Assembly (NCBI GenBank): GCA_005888755.1 | Contig: VBBQ01000026.1 | Coordinates: 43,746 to 107,745 of the forward strand | Direction of reading: 5' to 3' | From: Candidatus Bathyarchaeota archaeon | GTDB lineage: Archaea > Thermoproteota > Bathyarchaeia > 40CM-2-53-6 | Length of the DNA stretch: 64,000 nucleotides | Program-made: the position numbers and the translations under genes | In this document: piece by piece, positions 8,040 through 16,944 of the stretch | Layout of the letters: the number at the start of each line of letters is the position of its first letter | Position numbering within the stretch: position 1 is the first letter of the stretch | The notes under the pieces: generated by a model | What the model was told of the DNA's origin: nothing | Databases searched by the model: none | What the model saw: the letters and a program-made list of their open reading frames with translations, nothing else

Positions 8040-9800
8040 TCATGTCTGCACAGCTGTCGCTTGCATGCCAGAGATTATCGACTCGACTTCAGTGGTCATT
8101 CGGGTCACTCTGCCATTTTCGATCATCAGAATCATGCTACAGTTCCTCAGAGTACTCGGACGATGGGCGATCATCAGGGTGGTCCTATCCTTCATCAGCT
8201 CTTGAATTGTGTCGAGGATGGCAGATTCGGTATGAACATCCAGTGAACTGGTAGGCTCATCGAGTATGAGAATGGGCGCGTTCTTGAGAAATGCGCGGGC
8301 TAGTGATATGCGCTGACGCTCTCCGCCAGACAGCTTCATTCCTCGCTCACCGACTAACGTGTCGTATCCATTCGGTAGACTTGTGATGAAGTCGTGAGCT
8401 TTCGCGGTGGTTGCTGCTGCAATAACCTCGTCGATGGTCACGTTGGGTCGGGCGAAGCGAATGTTCTCAGCTACGGTCGTTGAGAAGAGTACAGTCTCCT
8501 GGTGTACTACTGCATACTGGTTTCGGAGATCGGCCAGCTTGTAATCTCTCAGATCGATATCGTCCAGAATGATCGATCCCTCAGTGGGGTCGAAGAGGCG
8601 TAGCATGAGGGTTGAGAGTGTGGTCTTGCCTGAACCGGTTGGTCCGACCACGCCGAGACAGCTGCCCGAGGGCAACGAGAAAGATACTTCTTGGAGTACT
8701 GGATGATCTTTTGTGTACTCGAACGATACTTTCCGAAAAGTGATCTGGCCTTTAGCTCTCGCGAGGGAGAGCGCGTTCGGTGATTCGGGTACGTCAGGTT
8801 TCTCGTCGAGTACTGCACGATATCTTTCTACTCCGGTCAACGACATCTGAATATCGAGTATTGACGCTCCAACGTTCCTCAAAGGAGTGTAGAGCTGTGT
8901 CACGTAGTAGTTGACGACTAGAAGACTTCCAAGGGTTAGTATGCCTGCTTGAACATGGCCGATGCCTATGTAGAGCACAGCGGCCAGACCGGCAGCTGTC
9001 ACAACGCCTACGAGGAGGCTGTAAAACGCGCTGTCCACCTGGACCTTTAGCTGCGCAGACAAGCTCGCACTGTAGTGAGAGACTAGCTGCTGGTTCTTCC
9101 GTTCCTCCTGGCCATATGATTTTACAAGTCTGGAAGCGCTTAGGCTCTCTTGAGCCACCTCCATAGCCGCGCTCTCAGAAGCCCTATACTTCCGCCATCC
9201 GGCGCGAATCCGCGGCCGGAATGCCAAGGTCAGAAGGAACATCAGAGGAGAGACGAGCAGCGCGATCAGAGCAAGCTGCCAGTCCAAGTAGACCATGACA
9301 AGAATCATTGCGGCAAGAGTAAGGATGGACGTGGCAAGGGGAATTATGTTGTCAATTCCGAACGATCGTAGCATCGGGGCGTCGTTCAGAGTACGATACG
9401 CTGAGTCTGAGGCCCCCATAGTATCATGGTACGCGATCGAAAGACGCTGCATCTGGCGAAATAGCCGGGCTCGCACGTCGAGCGTCATCCGGTTTCCGAC
9501 CTTGTTGCTGTACCAGACATTCACCAGGTTCTGGAGATAGGTCATGACTGCGGCTCCGAGAAGTATGCTTATCGCCAGGGAAATAGCAAGACTCTTGGAG
9601 ACTTGTGATCCTACGAATATTGTGAGATATCCTGGCAGAGGCTGAGACCCGAGTACACTGTCAACCAAGAGCTTGATCGGCAGTGGAAAGATCAGCGCTA
9701 TCGGCACTGCTAGCAGCGATATTACGAGTAGAGCCAGGATTGGCCAAAAATACGGTCGAAGATCCTCAAAGGCTCGTTTGAGCGGACGGGACCTCAACAT
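8040..9800 (-). CDS. MsbA/LmrA-type ABC exporter (fused membrane and ATPase half)
   Basis: At 586 residues this is the length of a half-transporter that works as a dimer. The N-terminal 310 or so residues carry six membrane helices of an ABC exporter, starting near YFWPILALLVISLLAVPIAL. The ATPase domain follows, with Walker A GPTGSGKTT (about 390), Q-loop VHQETVLFS, signature LSGGERQRISLARA (about 490), Walker B ILILDEPTSSLD and the H-loop in MIAHRPSTL. Such pumps export lipids, drugs or peptides; the substrate is unknown. The closest relatives are bacterial. It is monocistronic, with start ATG at 9800. Confidence 0.93.
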   Translation of the reverse strand: MLRSRPLKRAFEDLRPYFWPILALLVISLLAVPIALIFPLPIKLLVDSVLGSQPLPGYLTIFVGSQVSKSLAISLAISILLGAAVMTYLQNLVNVWYSNKVGNRMTLDVRARLFRQMQRLSIAYHDTMGASDSAYRTLNDAPMLRSFGIDNIIPLATSILTLAAMILVMVYLDWQLALIALLVSPLMFLLTLAFRPRIRAGWRKYRASESAAMEVAQESLSASRLVKSYGQEERKNQQLVSHYSASLSAQLKVQVDSAFYSLLVGVVTAAGLAAVLYIGIGHVQAGILTLGSLLVVNYYVTQLYTPLRNVGASILDIQMSLTGVERYRAVLDEKPDVPESPNALSLARAKGQITFRKVSFEYTKDHPVLQEVSFSLPSGSCLGVVGPTGSGKTTLSTLMLRLFDPTEGSIILDDIDLRDYKLADLRNQYAVVHQETVLFSTTVAENIRFARPNVTIDEVIAAATTAKAHDFITSLPNGYDTLVGERGMKLSGGERQRISLARAFLKNAPILILDEPTSSLDVHTESAILDTIQELMKDRTTLMIAHRPSTLRNCSMILMIENGRVTRMTTEVESIISGMQATAVQT

Positions 9801-9867
9801 GCCACTAATCTAACGGATCGGCGGAATAAACCCTCGTGACTAAGTACGTTAAGAGTAGGTCCGCTAT

Positions 9868-10015
9868 TCCTTCAATGCCTGCTCTGGTTTCATCCTTCGA
9901 GCGACGACAAACAAAAATGATTCCGATGATGACGAGAGCGATATCAGAAAGGATGAGGCAGTGCGCACCCACCAATACCATGGCAGTGGACGGGGCTCGA
10001 GGCGTCCCTTGCTGG
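9868..10015 (-). pseudogene. Decayed second copy of the small membrane gene at 13445-13705
   Basis: The stretch 9880-10010 aligns base by base with 13449-13575. Shared runs include GGTTTCATCCTT, GAGCGACGACAA and CACCAATACCATGGCA. The copy here has a one-base insertion (five A's where the intact gene has four) and lacks the first membrane helix in frame, so it no longer encodes the intact 86-residue protein. It sits in the 370-bp gap between the ABC exporter and the metal ATPase. Confidence 0.6.
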
Positions 10016-10173
10016 CGGCCAAAAAGCTCCACGGAGTTTCCGCGCAGCTTGGGATTTTCAGCGGTCAGCTTGGTGGCTAGCAATCTTCAGGGTCAAGGTA
10101 CTCTCAGGCAAAACCGTCCGACTTATGAGGCAAACGAGAAAGTTACGAGGGCGACTTCTGGAGTTGACGTAGG

Positions 10174-12435
10174 ATGACTGGCGCCGAGAAACACGAAGAT
10201 CACCCCGATCATCACCACATGAACGCTGACACTACGACCTACACCTGTCCTATGCATCCAGAGATCAGATCCACCTCTCCTGGAACTTGCCCAATATGTG
10301 GGATGAGACTAGTCCCGGTCGCCAAGTCAGAAGGAGGAATGGATGATCACGAGCACAATATGAAGTCTCCTTCCAAGATGTCTCGCTGGGAGAAATTCAA
10401 GATGAGCATGACCATGACGATGGGGATGGAGCATACTGGTGTTGCGGGCCGAGAAATGGCGAGGCTGATGGAGCTGGATATTCGCCAAAAATTCTTCTTC
10501 GCACTGATACTATCATTCCCGATAATCCTATACTCGCCTCTCGGAAAACTCGTCTTCGGTTTTCAACCCCCGGCCCCTATACCGGTTCCCTGGATTCTCT
10601 TCCTACTAACAACTCCTGTGTTCTTCTATTCTGGCTGGATTTTCCTCTATTCAAGCGTCAAGGCTCTTCAAAATCAAACATTGAACATGTCAGTTCTCAT
10701 CGCTGTGGGCATTACGGCTGCTTACAGCTTCAGCGTTCTTCTCACGATTCTGCAGAGCTCCGATTCCTATTACGAGGCAGCCGCGCTACTCGTTACTTTC
10801 GTCCTTTTCGGTCACTGGATGGAGATGAGATCTCGGCGCGGCACAACCGACGCCTTGCAGGCCTTGCTCCAACTGGTTCCCGCTCAAGCTAGAGTCCTCC
10901 AGGACGGGAAAGAGACTCTCGTTTCAACTTCAGAGTTGCAAGTTGGCGACATCATAGTTCTGAAACCCGGGGACCGAGTGCCTGTCGACGGGACGATAGT
11001 TGATGGTGAGACGGCGATCGACGAATCCCTGGTAACAGGTGAATCCCTTCCGGTTGAGAAAAAGAAGGGGGATGGTGTCATAGGCGGATCCATCAACCAA
11101 TCCGGGTCCGTCAGGTTCGCGGCATCCAAAGTTGGCGAGGAGACAGCCCTCGCGCAGATAGTAAAACTAGTCGAAGCCGCTCAAAACTCTAAAGCGCCTG
11201 GTCAGAGGCTGGCTGATAGGTTTGCTCAGTATCTTGTTGTGCTGGCGATCGGTGCGGGTCTGGTTACGTTTCTGGTCTGGTTTGCCGTTGCTCGCCAGCC
11301 AGTACTCTTCGCCCTGACCTTTGCGATCTCCGCTATAGTGATAGCTTGTCCTGACGCTCTGGGCCTCGCAACACCCACCGCAGTTGCCGTCGGAACCGGT
11401 CTCGGCGCGAAACACAACATTCTGATCAAAGACGCTCCGACACTAGAACAAGTCTCAAAGATCCAAGCAGTAGTTTTCGATAAGACGGGAACGCTGACAG
11501 AGGGGAAACCGAGAATCTCGGAAATCGCCACTGTTCAAGGCTGGAACGAGGACGAGGCTCTAACACTCGTTGGCGGGGCTGAAGCTGACTCCAACCACCC
11601 GTTAAGCAACGCTGTGCTTGAGGAGGTGAAGAGGAAGGGGCTGAAGGTACCGGTAAGGATTGAGCGGTTCGAAAACTTGTCGGGTCTGGGAGTCAGAGCA
11701 AGCATCGAAGGGAGAGAAGTCTTGGTGGGAACTGTGAAGCTGATGAAACAGAGCGGTATTGATACGGGTCCCTTGCAGGAAAGGATAAGTCAGTCTGTCG
11801 AGAGGGGCGAGACGATTATGGTTCTGGCCGTTGATGGTGGAGCAGTAGCGGCTATTGGAGCGGCTGATACTGTGAAGCCGACAGCCAAAGTGGCGGTGTC
11901 ACGGCTGAACCAGCTTGGGATTGAGACAGCCATGATTACAGGGGATAACCGAACAACCGCCGAGGCGGTCGCGAGAACCGTTGGGATCAAACGGGTATTC
12001 GCGGACGTCCTCCCACAAGACAAGGCAGCATTCGTCAAGAAGCTGCAAGATGAAGGAAAATTTGTCGCGATGGTAGGCGATGGCGTGAATGATGCGCCGG
12101 CTCTGGCTCAAGCTGATGTCGGGATCGCAATCGGCGCTGGAACAGACGTGGCGATAGAGACGGCAAAAGTAGTCTTGATGAAATCAGACCCTTCAGACGT
12201 CCTGCGTGCGATCAGGCTGAGCAAGGCAACTGTCACGAAGATGAAACAGAACCTCTTCTGGGCTTCTTTCTACAACATCCTCGCAATCCCCATCGCAGCC
12301 GGCATCCTCTACCCCAACTTGGGAATAATCCTCCGACCCGAGATTTCCGCCCTACTCATGAGCGCATCCTCGATAATCGTCGCGACCAACGCTGTCCTGT
12401 TGAAAAGGACGGAAAAAAATCTAGTCGCCATCTAG
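10174..12435 (+). CDS. P1B-type heavy-metal (probably copper) translocating ATPase with a CPD motif
   Basis: The 753-residue pump starts with a His-rich tail and a heavy-metal-binding domain of the YHS-like type (YTCPMHPEI...CPICGM, about 24-47). Membrane helices, the actuator domain with VTGESLPVEK, the phosphorylation site DKTGTLTEG (Asp about 436), the P1B-specific SNHPLSNA and the hinge GDGVNDAPAL follow. The membrane metal motif is CPDALGLATP (Cys392-Pro393-Asp394), where copper pumps have CPC or CPH. The C-terminal helices keep FYN and LLMSASS, as in copper pumps. It should export metal across the cell membrane using ATP. ATG at 10174 is chosen to include the metal-binding tail. Confidence 0.93.
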   Translation: MTGAEKHEDHPDHHHMNADTTTYTCPMHPEIRSTSPGTCPICGMRLVPVAKSEGGMDDHEHNMKSPSKMSRWEKFKMSMTMTMGMEHTGVAGREMARLMELDIRQKFFFALILSFPIILYSPLGKLVFGFQPPAPIPVPWILFLLTTPVFFYSGWIFLYSSVKALQNQTLNMSVLIAVGITAAYSFSVLLTILQSSDSYYEAAALLVTFVLFGHWMEMRSRRGTTDALQALLQLVPAQARVLQDGKETLVSTSELQVGDIIVLKPGDRVPVDGTIVDGETAIDESLVTGESLPVEKKKGDGVIGGSINQSGSVRFAASKVGEETALAQIVKLVEAAQNSKAPGQRLADRFAQYLVVLAIGAGLVTFLVWFAVARQPVLFALTFAISAIVIACPDALGLATPTAVAVGTGLGAKHNILIKDAPTLEQVSKIQAVVFDKTGTLTEGKPRISEIATVQGWNEDEALTLVGGAEADSNHPLSNAVLEEVKRKGLKVPVRIERFENLSGLGVRASIEGREVLVGTVKLMKQSGIDTGPLQERISQSVERGETIMVLAVDGGAVAAIGAADTVKPTAKVAVSRLNQLGIETAMITGDNRTTAEAVARTVGIKRVFADVLPQDKAAFVKKLQDEGKFVAMVGDGVNDAPALAQADVGIAIGAGTDVAIETAKVVLMKSDPSDVLRAIRLSKATVTKMKQNLFWASFYNILAIPIAAGILYPNLGIILRPEISALLMSASSIIVATNAVLLKRTEKNLVAI

Positions 12436-12571
12436 TCAGAGTTCTTCGAAGGCTCACGACTAGGGGGCTTGAGCATTGCTCTAGATCGCTGGCGTCTCGA
12501 AGGGGCTATGACCCGCAGACTTCTCCCTTTCCAAGTAAACGGATCTCCCTCTACTGAGACAAGGGGCTCCG

Positions 12572-12579
12572 AAAAAAAA
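12572..12579 (-). terminator. Poly-T terminator of the 12585-13250 gene
   Basis: A run of eight T on the minus strand begins 5 nt after the TAA stop at 12585, which is the usual archaeal termination signal. Confidence 0.5.
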
Positions 12580-12584
12580 GGGAG

Positions 12585-13250
12585 TTAGACGAGTGGTGTC
12601 CGGGTGCTGGTTCCAACGTCTGCCCTTGCAATAGCTGAGGGGGCTGGTGGCAGTGAGACCGTCGGTCCTCCCACGACTGTCAGCGTTCCGGAGGCGATTG
12701 CGAGCCTCATCTGGCTGGAAACGTGGAGGAAGAGTGAGAAACCGTTGAACTGGACCCGACTCTCCATGGTCGTGCGAACTATAGGGTTGAGCATTCCAGT
12801 GAGTGGGTCTGTTGCCGTCCATGAGACAGTTATCGTGACCGTCTTCGGACTGAATGAAACGAGGTCAATTCCTTGTACGGTGGCGCTCAGAGAGGCCGTG
12901 GTCAGTCTAGGGTCCACCTGGAAGCTTGCCGCCGTAGAGTTGCCGACGAAGCTGAGAATGGGCATCTGGGTTACTGGGTCGCTCATGAGGACCAGCAACG
13001 TGACGAAGACTCCGTGTTGAACCGAGCCTTGGCCCGTCATGGTTTGTCCGTCTGTTGGTAGCAGAACCACTAGTAGAGGTGGTGGCGGGAACGGTCCGGG
13101 TCCCGGAGGGGGCGGGGAACCTGGCGGTTGAAAGGGAGCACCCCAAGCGGCGGGAGCAATCAGACCGCTGAAATGAATGACCTGCGAGGTGGATGCAGCG
13201 CTCAACGGAGACGTCACGATCATCATCCCGATCAGAATAGTAGCCAGCAA
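12585..13250 (-). CDS. Exported Pro-rich hypothetical protein
   Basis: The 221-residue product starts at TTG 13250, directly after an in-frame stop. Its signal peptide is MLATILIGMMIVTSPLSAAS. After a Pro-rich segment (PPGSPPPPGPGPFPPPP, about 42-58) comes a beta-rich domain with Thr/Ser/Val-rich strands and no enzyme motif. It is probably a secreted or envelope protein. An AT-rich promoter candidate lies near 13275-13290 on the minus strand. Confidence 0.6.
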   Translation of the reverse strand: MLATILIGMMIVTSPLSAASTSQVIHFSGLIAPAAWGAPFQPPGSPPPPGPGPFPPPPLLVVLLPTDGQTMTGQGSVQHGVFVTLLVLMSDPVTQMPILSFVGNSTAASFQVDPRLTTASLSATVQGIDLVSFSPKTVTITVSWTATDPLTGMLNPIVRTTMESRVQFNGFSLFLHVSSQMRLAIASGTLTVVGGPTVSLPPAPSAIARADVGTSTRTPLV

Positions 13251-13444
13251 ATCCTAATTTTCCCAAAAACGAGCGATTATAACATAAAATAAAAGAGTTC
13301 CGGTTTAGTGGTAGATGTATCTATCCAGAGCTATCATAGTCAAGAAAAATAGATCGCCCGATTTTTCAGGGATGATCCAATCTCATTCAAGTTAACAAGG
13401 CGAGTCGATTGCGAGACGAATGAGCGAACCTCTGTCCCGTTGAG

Positions 13445-13705
13445 CTAGGCCTGCTTTGGTTTCATCCTTTGAGCGACGACAAGCAAAATGATTCCTATAA
13501 TGATGAGAGTGATGCCAGAAAAGAACGAGGCCGCGGGCAGCCACCAATACCATGGCAATGGACCAGGTGGGCAGCCGTTGAGCGGACAAGACGGGCCTGT
13601 TCCGGTAGGGCCACCAATAAGACCGAGCATAAACAGAAAGATTCCTAAGACAACGAGCGCGAACCCCAGTGTCTGAAGGGTATACTTGTCAAGTCGAGCC
13701 AACAT
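13445..13705 (-). CDS. Small two-helix membrane protein
   Basis: The 86-residue protein has two membrane helices (about 10-31 and 57-79) joined by a loop containing CPLNGCPPGP, whose two Cys could pair on the outside. The N-terminus MLARLDKYTLQTLG and basic C-terminus RMKPKQA suggest both ends are inside. The function is unknown. A decayed copy lies at about 9868-10015, so the gene has been duplicated locally. Confidence 0.6.
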   Translation of the reverse strand: MLARLDKYTLQTLGFALVVLGIFLFMLGLIGGPTGTGPSCPLNGCPPGPLPWYWWLPAASFFSGITLIIIGIILLVVAQRMKPKQA

Positions 13706-13892
13706 GCTCTTTCCGCAAGGTGGGAATTAGGAATTTTCAGAAAAGCTATTCGGTGCAACCGGTTCACAATTAGCGGGTCTTTATCAGAGGGCTAGACCTC
13801 GTGCGAAGTTGCCCCTTTTTTTGTGAAAAGACAGTTTACATCATTCGTCATGAACTGAACTACTGCGTCTACTTCGAGAATAAGTAAGAGTC

Positions 13893-15221
13893 TTGGTTCA
13901 ACTTCACTCCAACGCTCGTGCCCACAATTTGACCGATCAAATCCAAGAACCTCTCCCAGCGCAAACGGCACCTAGGTCTCAAGCCAGTAGGGCTGCACTG
14001 GTATTCATATTCGCCACAGTCCTCTTTGATACCATCGGATTCGGGATCATAATTCCCGTACTCCCTGGTCTGGTAGTCGGCTTCGTAGGAGGAAACACAG
14101 CTCAAGGCGCCGAAGTCTTCGGCCTCTTCGGTACAACCTGGGCTCTGATGCAATTCCTATTCGCTCCATTGCTAGGCGCATTATCCGACCGGTACGGTCG
14201 ACGACCCGTCCTCATCCTCTCGGCATTCGGCCTCGGCATAGACTACATCATAATGGCCCTCGCCCCCAACCTAACCTGGCTCTTCATCGGACGAGTTGTC
14301 AGCGGAATCACTAGTGCAAGCTTCACTGTCAGCTTCGCCTACGTGGCCGACACTACCCCCGGCGAGAAACGGGCCGGCGCCTACGGCATGATAGGCTCGA
14401 TCTTTGGAGTAGGATTCATCATCGGACCGCTCGTCGGAGGACTATTGGCGGGAATAGGCCCGCGATTCCCATTCTGGGGTGCAGCAGCACTCTCGCTGGC
14501 AAGTGCTGCATACGGACTGATTGTGCTGCCGGAGTCTCTTCCTCTCGAGCATAGACGTCCGGTCTCGCTTCGAAGAGCCAACCCTATCGGCTCTCTATCC
14601 ATGATCCGGGGCCGAAAGGGGCTCGCGGGCTTTGTTACAATCAACTTCCTTAACTTCCTCGCCTTCCAAGTCCTACCCAGCATCTACGTACTCTACGCTG
14701 CCTACAGATACGGCTGGGGGTATGCAACAGTCGGAGCAGCACTCGCCCTAGTAGGTGCATCCAACATCATAGTTCAAGGACTCCTCGTCCGGCGGGTCGT
14801 CACACGGTTCGGCGAACGAACCGCCCTGCTCATCGGAATAATCTCAGGAACGGTAGGATTCGTGACCTGGGGCCTCGCACCGAACAGCCTCCTATTCATG
14901 ATCGCAATAATCTTCTACGCCCCAATCGGATTCGTCCAGCCCGCATTGCAAGGCCTGATGACTCGGCGGGTGGGCCCATCTGAACAAGGACAACTCCAAG
15001 GCATCAACGGCAGCCTCTTGGGCCTCACCGGTGTCATCGGACCCACGCTTTTCACTCTAGTATTCGCATTCTTCATTAGCAGCCAAGCCCCCGTCAATCT
15101 TCCAGGCGCACCATTCCTGCTCTCCGCACTCTTGATGATCAGCTCACTCATCTTAACCGCAAAAGTCACCCGTGCGAAAGATCAGAGTTCAGTTAGCAAC
15201 GACCCTCCGAACACGTATTGA
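13893..15221 (+). CDS. Major facilitator superfamily exporter (TetA/DHA1-like)
   Basis: The 442-residue protein has twelve hydrophobic segments. The first helix carries the tetracycline-exporter-like LFDTIGFGIIIPVLPGLV. The MFS motif A occurs as GALSDRYGRRPVL after helix 2, and GRVVSGITSAS is motif B-like. The DHA1 family exports drugs or metabolites against protons; the substrate is not predictable. No ATG precedes helix 1, so TTG at 13893 (or 13929) is the likely start. Strongly C-ending codons suggest a bacterial origin. Confidence 0.9.
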   Translation: MVQLHSNARAHNLTDQIQEPLPAQTAPRSQASRAALVFIFATVLFDTIGFGIIIPVLPGLVVGFVGGNTAQGAEVFGLFGTTWALMQFLFAPLLGALSDRYGRRPVLILSAFGLGIDYIIMALAPNLTWLFIGRVVSGITSASFTVSFAYVADTTPGEKRAGAYGMIGSIFGVGFIIGPLVGGLLAGIGPRFPFWGAAALSLASAAYGLIVLPESLPLEHRRPVSLRRANPIGSLSMIRGRKGLAGFVTINFLNFLAFQVLPSIYVLYAAYRYGWGYATVGAALALVGASNIIVQGLLVRRVVTRFGERTALLIGIISGTVGFVTWGLAPNSLLFMIAIIFYAPIGFVQPALQGLMTRRVGPSEQGQLQGINGSLLGLTGVIGPTLFTLVFAFFISSQAPVNLPGAPFLLSALLMISSLILTAKVTRAKDQSSVSNDPPNTY

Positions 15222-15388
15222 ATCTCACATTTGACACTACCGAGAAAGAACTTCTTGGAGGTTCAAAGGCACAGCAAAAACTTGGTGACCAGATTCAAGC
15301 CGCCACGTGACTTGTGGTTCCAGCGAGATTACTTTCGGCGAACTTACCCCTCTAAAGAGTCCTACCCGCATTCCTAGTTGCTACGGAA

Positions 15389-15529
15389 ATGTTCGACTAC
15401 ATCAGACTACTACCAGAGTTTGTACGAGAAGTCCTCTGCGCTTACGAAACCTGGAACGGAAAGGACGGTGTGCCCTTGAAACTCCAAGAACTCATGATGG
15501 TCTTAGAGATCGAAGTCTCCCACCGCTAG
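15389..15529 (+). CDS. Possible 46-aa protein or gene remnant
   Basis: ATG at 15389 opens a frame reading MFDYIRLLPEFVREVLCAYE..., ending with TAG at 15527. It is amphipathic and could fold as helices, but I do not recognise a family. It might be the remnant of a longer gene whose upstream part stops at a TAA just before. A T-rich tract and repeat copy R1 follow directly. Confidence 0.25.
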   Translation: MFDYIRLLPEFVREVLCAYETWNGKDGVPLKLQELMMVLEIEVSHR

Positions 15530-15585
15530 CAGGTCGTATTGAAGAAGCTGAAGAGAAGCCGAGTCAACGGACCCCTCTTGCGAGG

Positions 15586-15767
15586 TTCTCTTTCTGTACC
15601 TATTTTTCTTTTGTAGATTTTCTTTTCGCTAACGTTTGTCTAAGTATTGTTTTTCTAGTCACCCCCCCGTGGGTGGTCTATTTTTTCGCGTGCCGCGCCT
15701 TTCGTGGCCTGAGATTCGCGCGACAGGAAAACGACCATTATCAGCCCATATGTTCCAGGAGAGAACG
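15586..15767 (+). repeat. Intergenic repeat family, copy R1 (internally deleted)
   Basis: It begins with the T-rich head TTCTCTTTCTGTACC and a C-run (CACCCCCCCGTGGG), then GTGGCCTGAGATTCGCG and the core GACCATTATCAGCCC near 15733-15747. It jumps directly to ATGTTCCAGGAGAGAAC, which lies about 150 bp further in the full copies. So this copy has the two ends of the element without the middle. It lies between the small ORF at 15389 and the gene at 15849. Confidence 0.6.
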
Positions 15768-15848
15768 GATTAACCTACTATCAAGATAGCGTTAAATAAC
15801 ATTCAAGCGCAGACATAACCTACTATCGCTATGGCATGTGGGAGGTGA

Positions 15849-16807
15849 ATGTTTCTGACCAGAACAAACAAGGGCAAAACCGGCGTCCTCGTGCTCCTAT
15901 CCGCGAGCCTCGTCGTCTTCTCTCTCGGCTCCCTCTCAGCCTATCCCACGGCCGCCCAGGCTACGTGTAAAAGCGGGCGCGTCAAAACTGTTCATCAAAG
16001 CTCGAGAGTCTCCAGACTAGCAAAGTTGAGAAATGGAAAGTCTTCTGTCGGAAGGCTAGAGATCATCGAATCCGTCATCAAGACATTGAAACCCTTGGAC
16101 TATGTTCATGCATTCTGGGAAGGAGGAGCAGCGTCCTTCGGACGAGCTGATGAATGGTCCGACATTGACGCCTATTTGTTAGTTAACGACTCGAAGGTCG
16201 CGGATGCTTTTCTCGCCGTCGAAAAGGCCCTCGAGTCGGTGTCTCCGATCAAGCAAAATACGTTGTAAGCCAGAACTCTTGGCCCGGCGTATCTCAAGCC
16301 TTCTACAGGCTCAGCGGAGCGAGCGAGTATCTCCTAGTCGACCTTGCAATACTGACGGAGTCTAGCCCGCAGAAGTTCCTAGAACCGGAAATACACGGAA
16401 GAGCAATCTTCCACCTCAATAAGACAGGTATGATCGAAGCGCCCAGACTGGACAAACACGGACTCGACGAAAGGGTGGAACAGAGATTGGGCGTGCTGAA
16501 GGAGAGGTTTGAAATCTTCAACAACTTCGTTCAGAAAGAAATGAACAGAGGAAACAGTCTCGAAGCACTAGAATACTACCGAACGATGGTGATCGCCTCT
16601 CTCGTTGAGGTTCTTCGAATCAAATACTATTCACCTCACTACGATTTTAGAATGCGATACATTAACCACGAACTGCCTCCGGAAATCGTCAAGAAGCTGG
16701 AAAATCTCTGTTTTGTCAGAGGAAAGGAAGAGCTCCAGAGAAAATACCTCGAAGCATTGCAATGGTTCAACAGAGCTATGGTTGAATCCAGCGCTTCGAA
16801 AGAGTAG
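15849..16807 (+). pseudogene. Nucleotidyltransferase with a signal-like N-terminus, broken by a frameshift
   Basis: The first frame (15849-16268) starts with a hydrophobic signal-like segment (TGVLVLLSASLVVFSLGSLS, then AYPTAAQA). It then enters a MNT/Pol-beta-type nucleotidyltransferase core, GGAASFGRADEWSDIDAYLL, with the G-S/A and D-x-D metal ligands. It stops at 16266 just after VSPIKQNTL. The other frame continues without a stop from about 16250 (QAKYVVSQNSWPGV...) to 16807 with the helical C-terminal half (IFNNFVQKEMNRGNSLEALE). A one-base shift near 16250-16258 therefore splits one gene of about 318 codons. It is either a pseudogene or a sequence error. The signal-like segment on a cytoplasmic fold is also odd. 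Confidence 0.65.
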
Positions 16808-16944
16808 ACATCTATTTCTCGGCCTACCGAGGACGCTTGAATGTGCAGTCATTCGGGAATAAAGCTCCCGACGAGTATTATGAAGAAACCGACCGATGAG
16901 TTTCTATTAGTACGCTGATCGGCAATTGTCCTGAGGAAAGAACC

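Noticed and set aside
12604-13020. 138-aa plus-strand frame
   Set aside because: Antisense shadow of the exported protein gene, which has a signal peptide and terminator.
15307-15789. 160-aa plus-strand frame
   Set aside because: Runs through T-rich tracts and repeat R1; no family, odd composition. A shorter frame (15389-15529) in another phase looks more protein-like.
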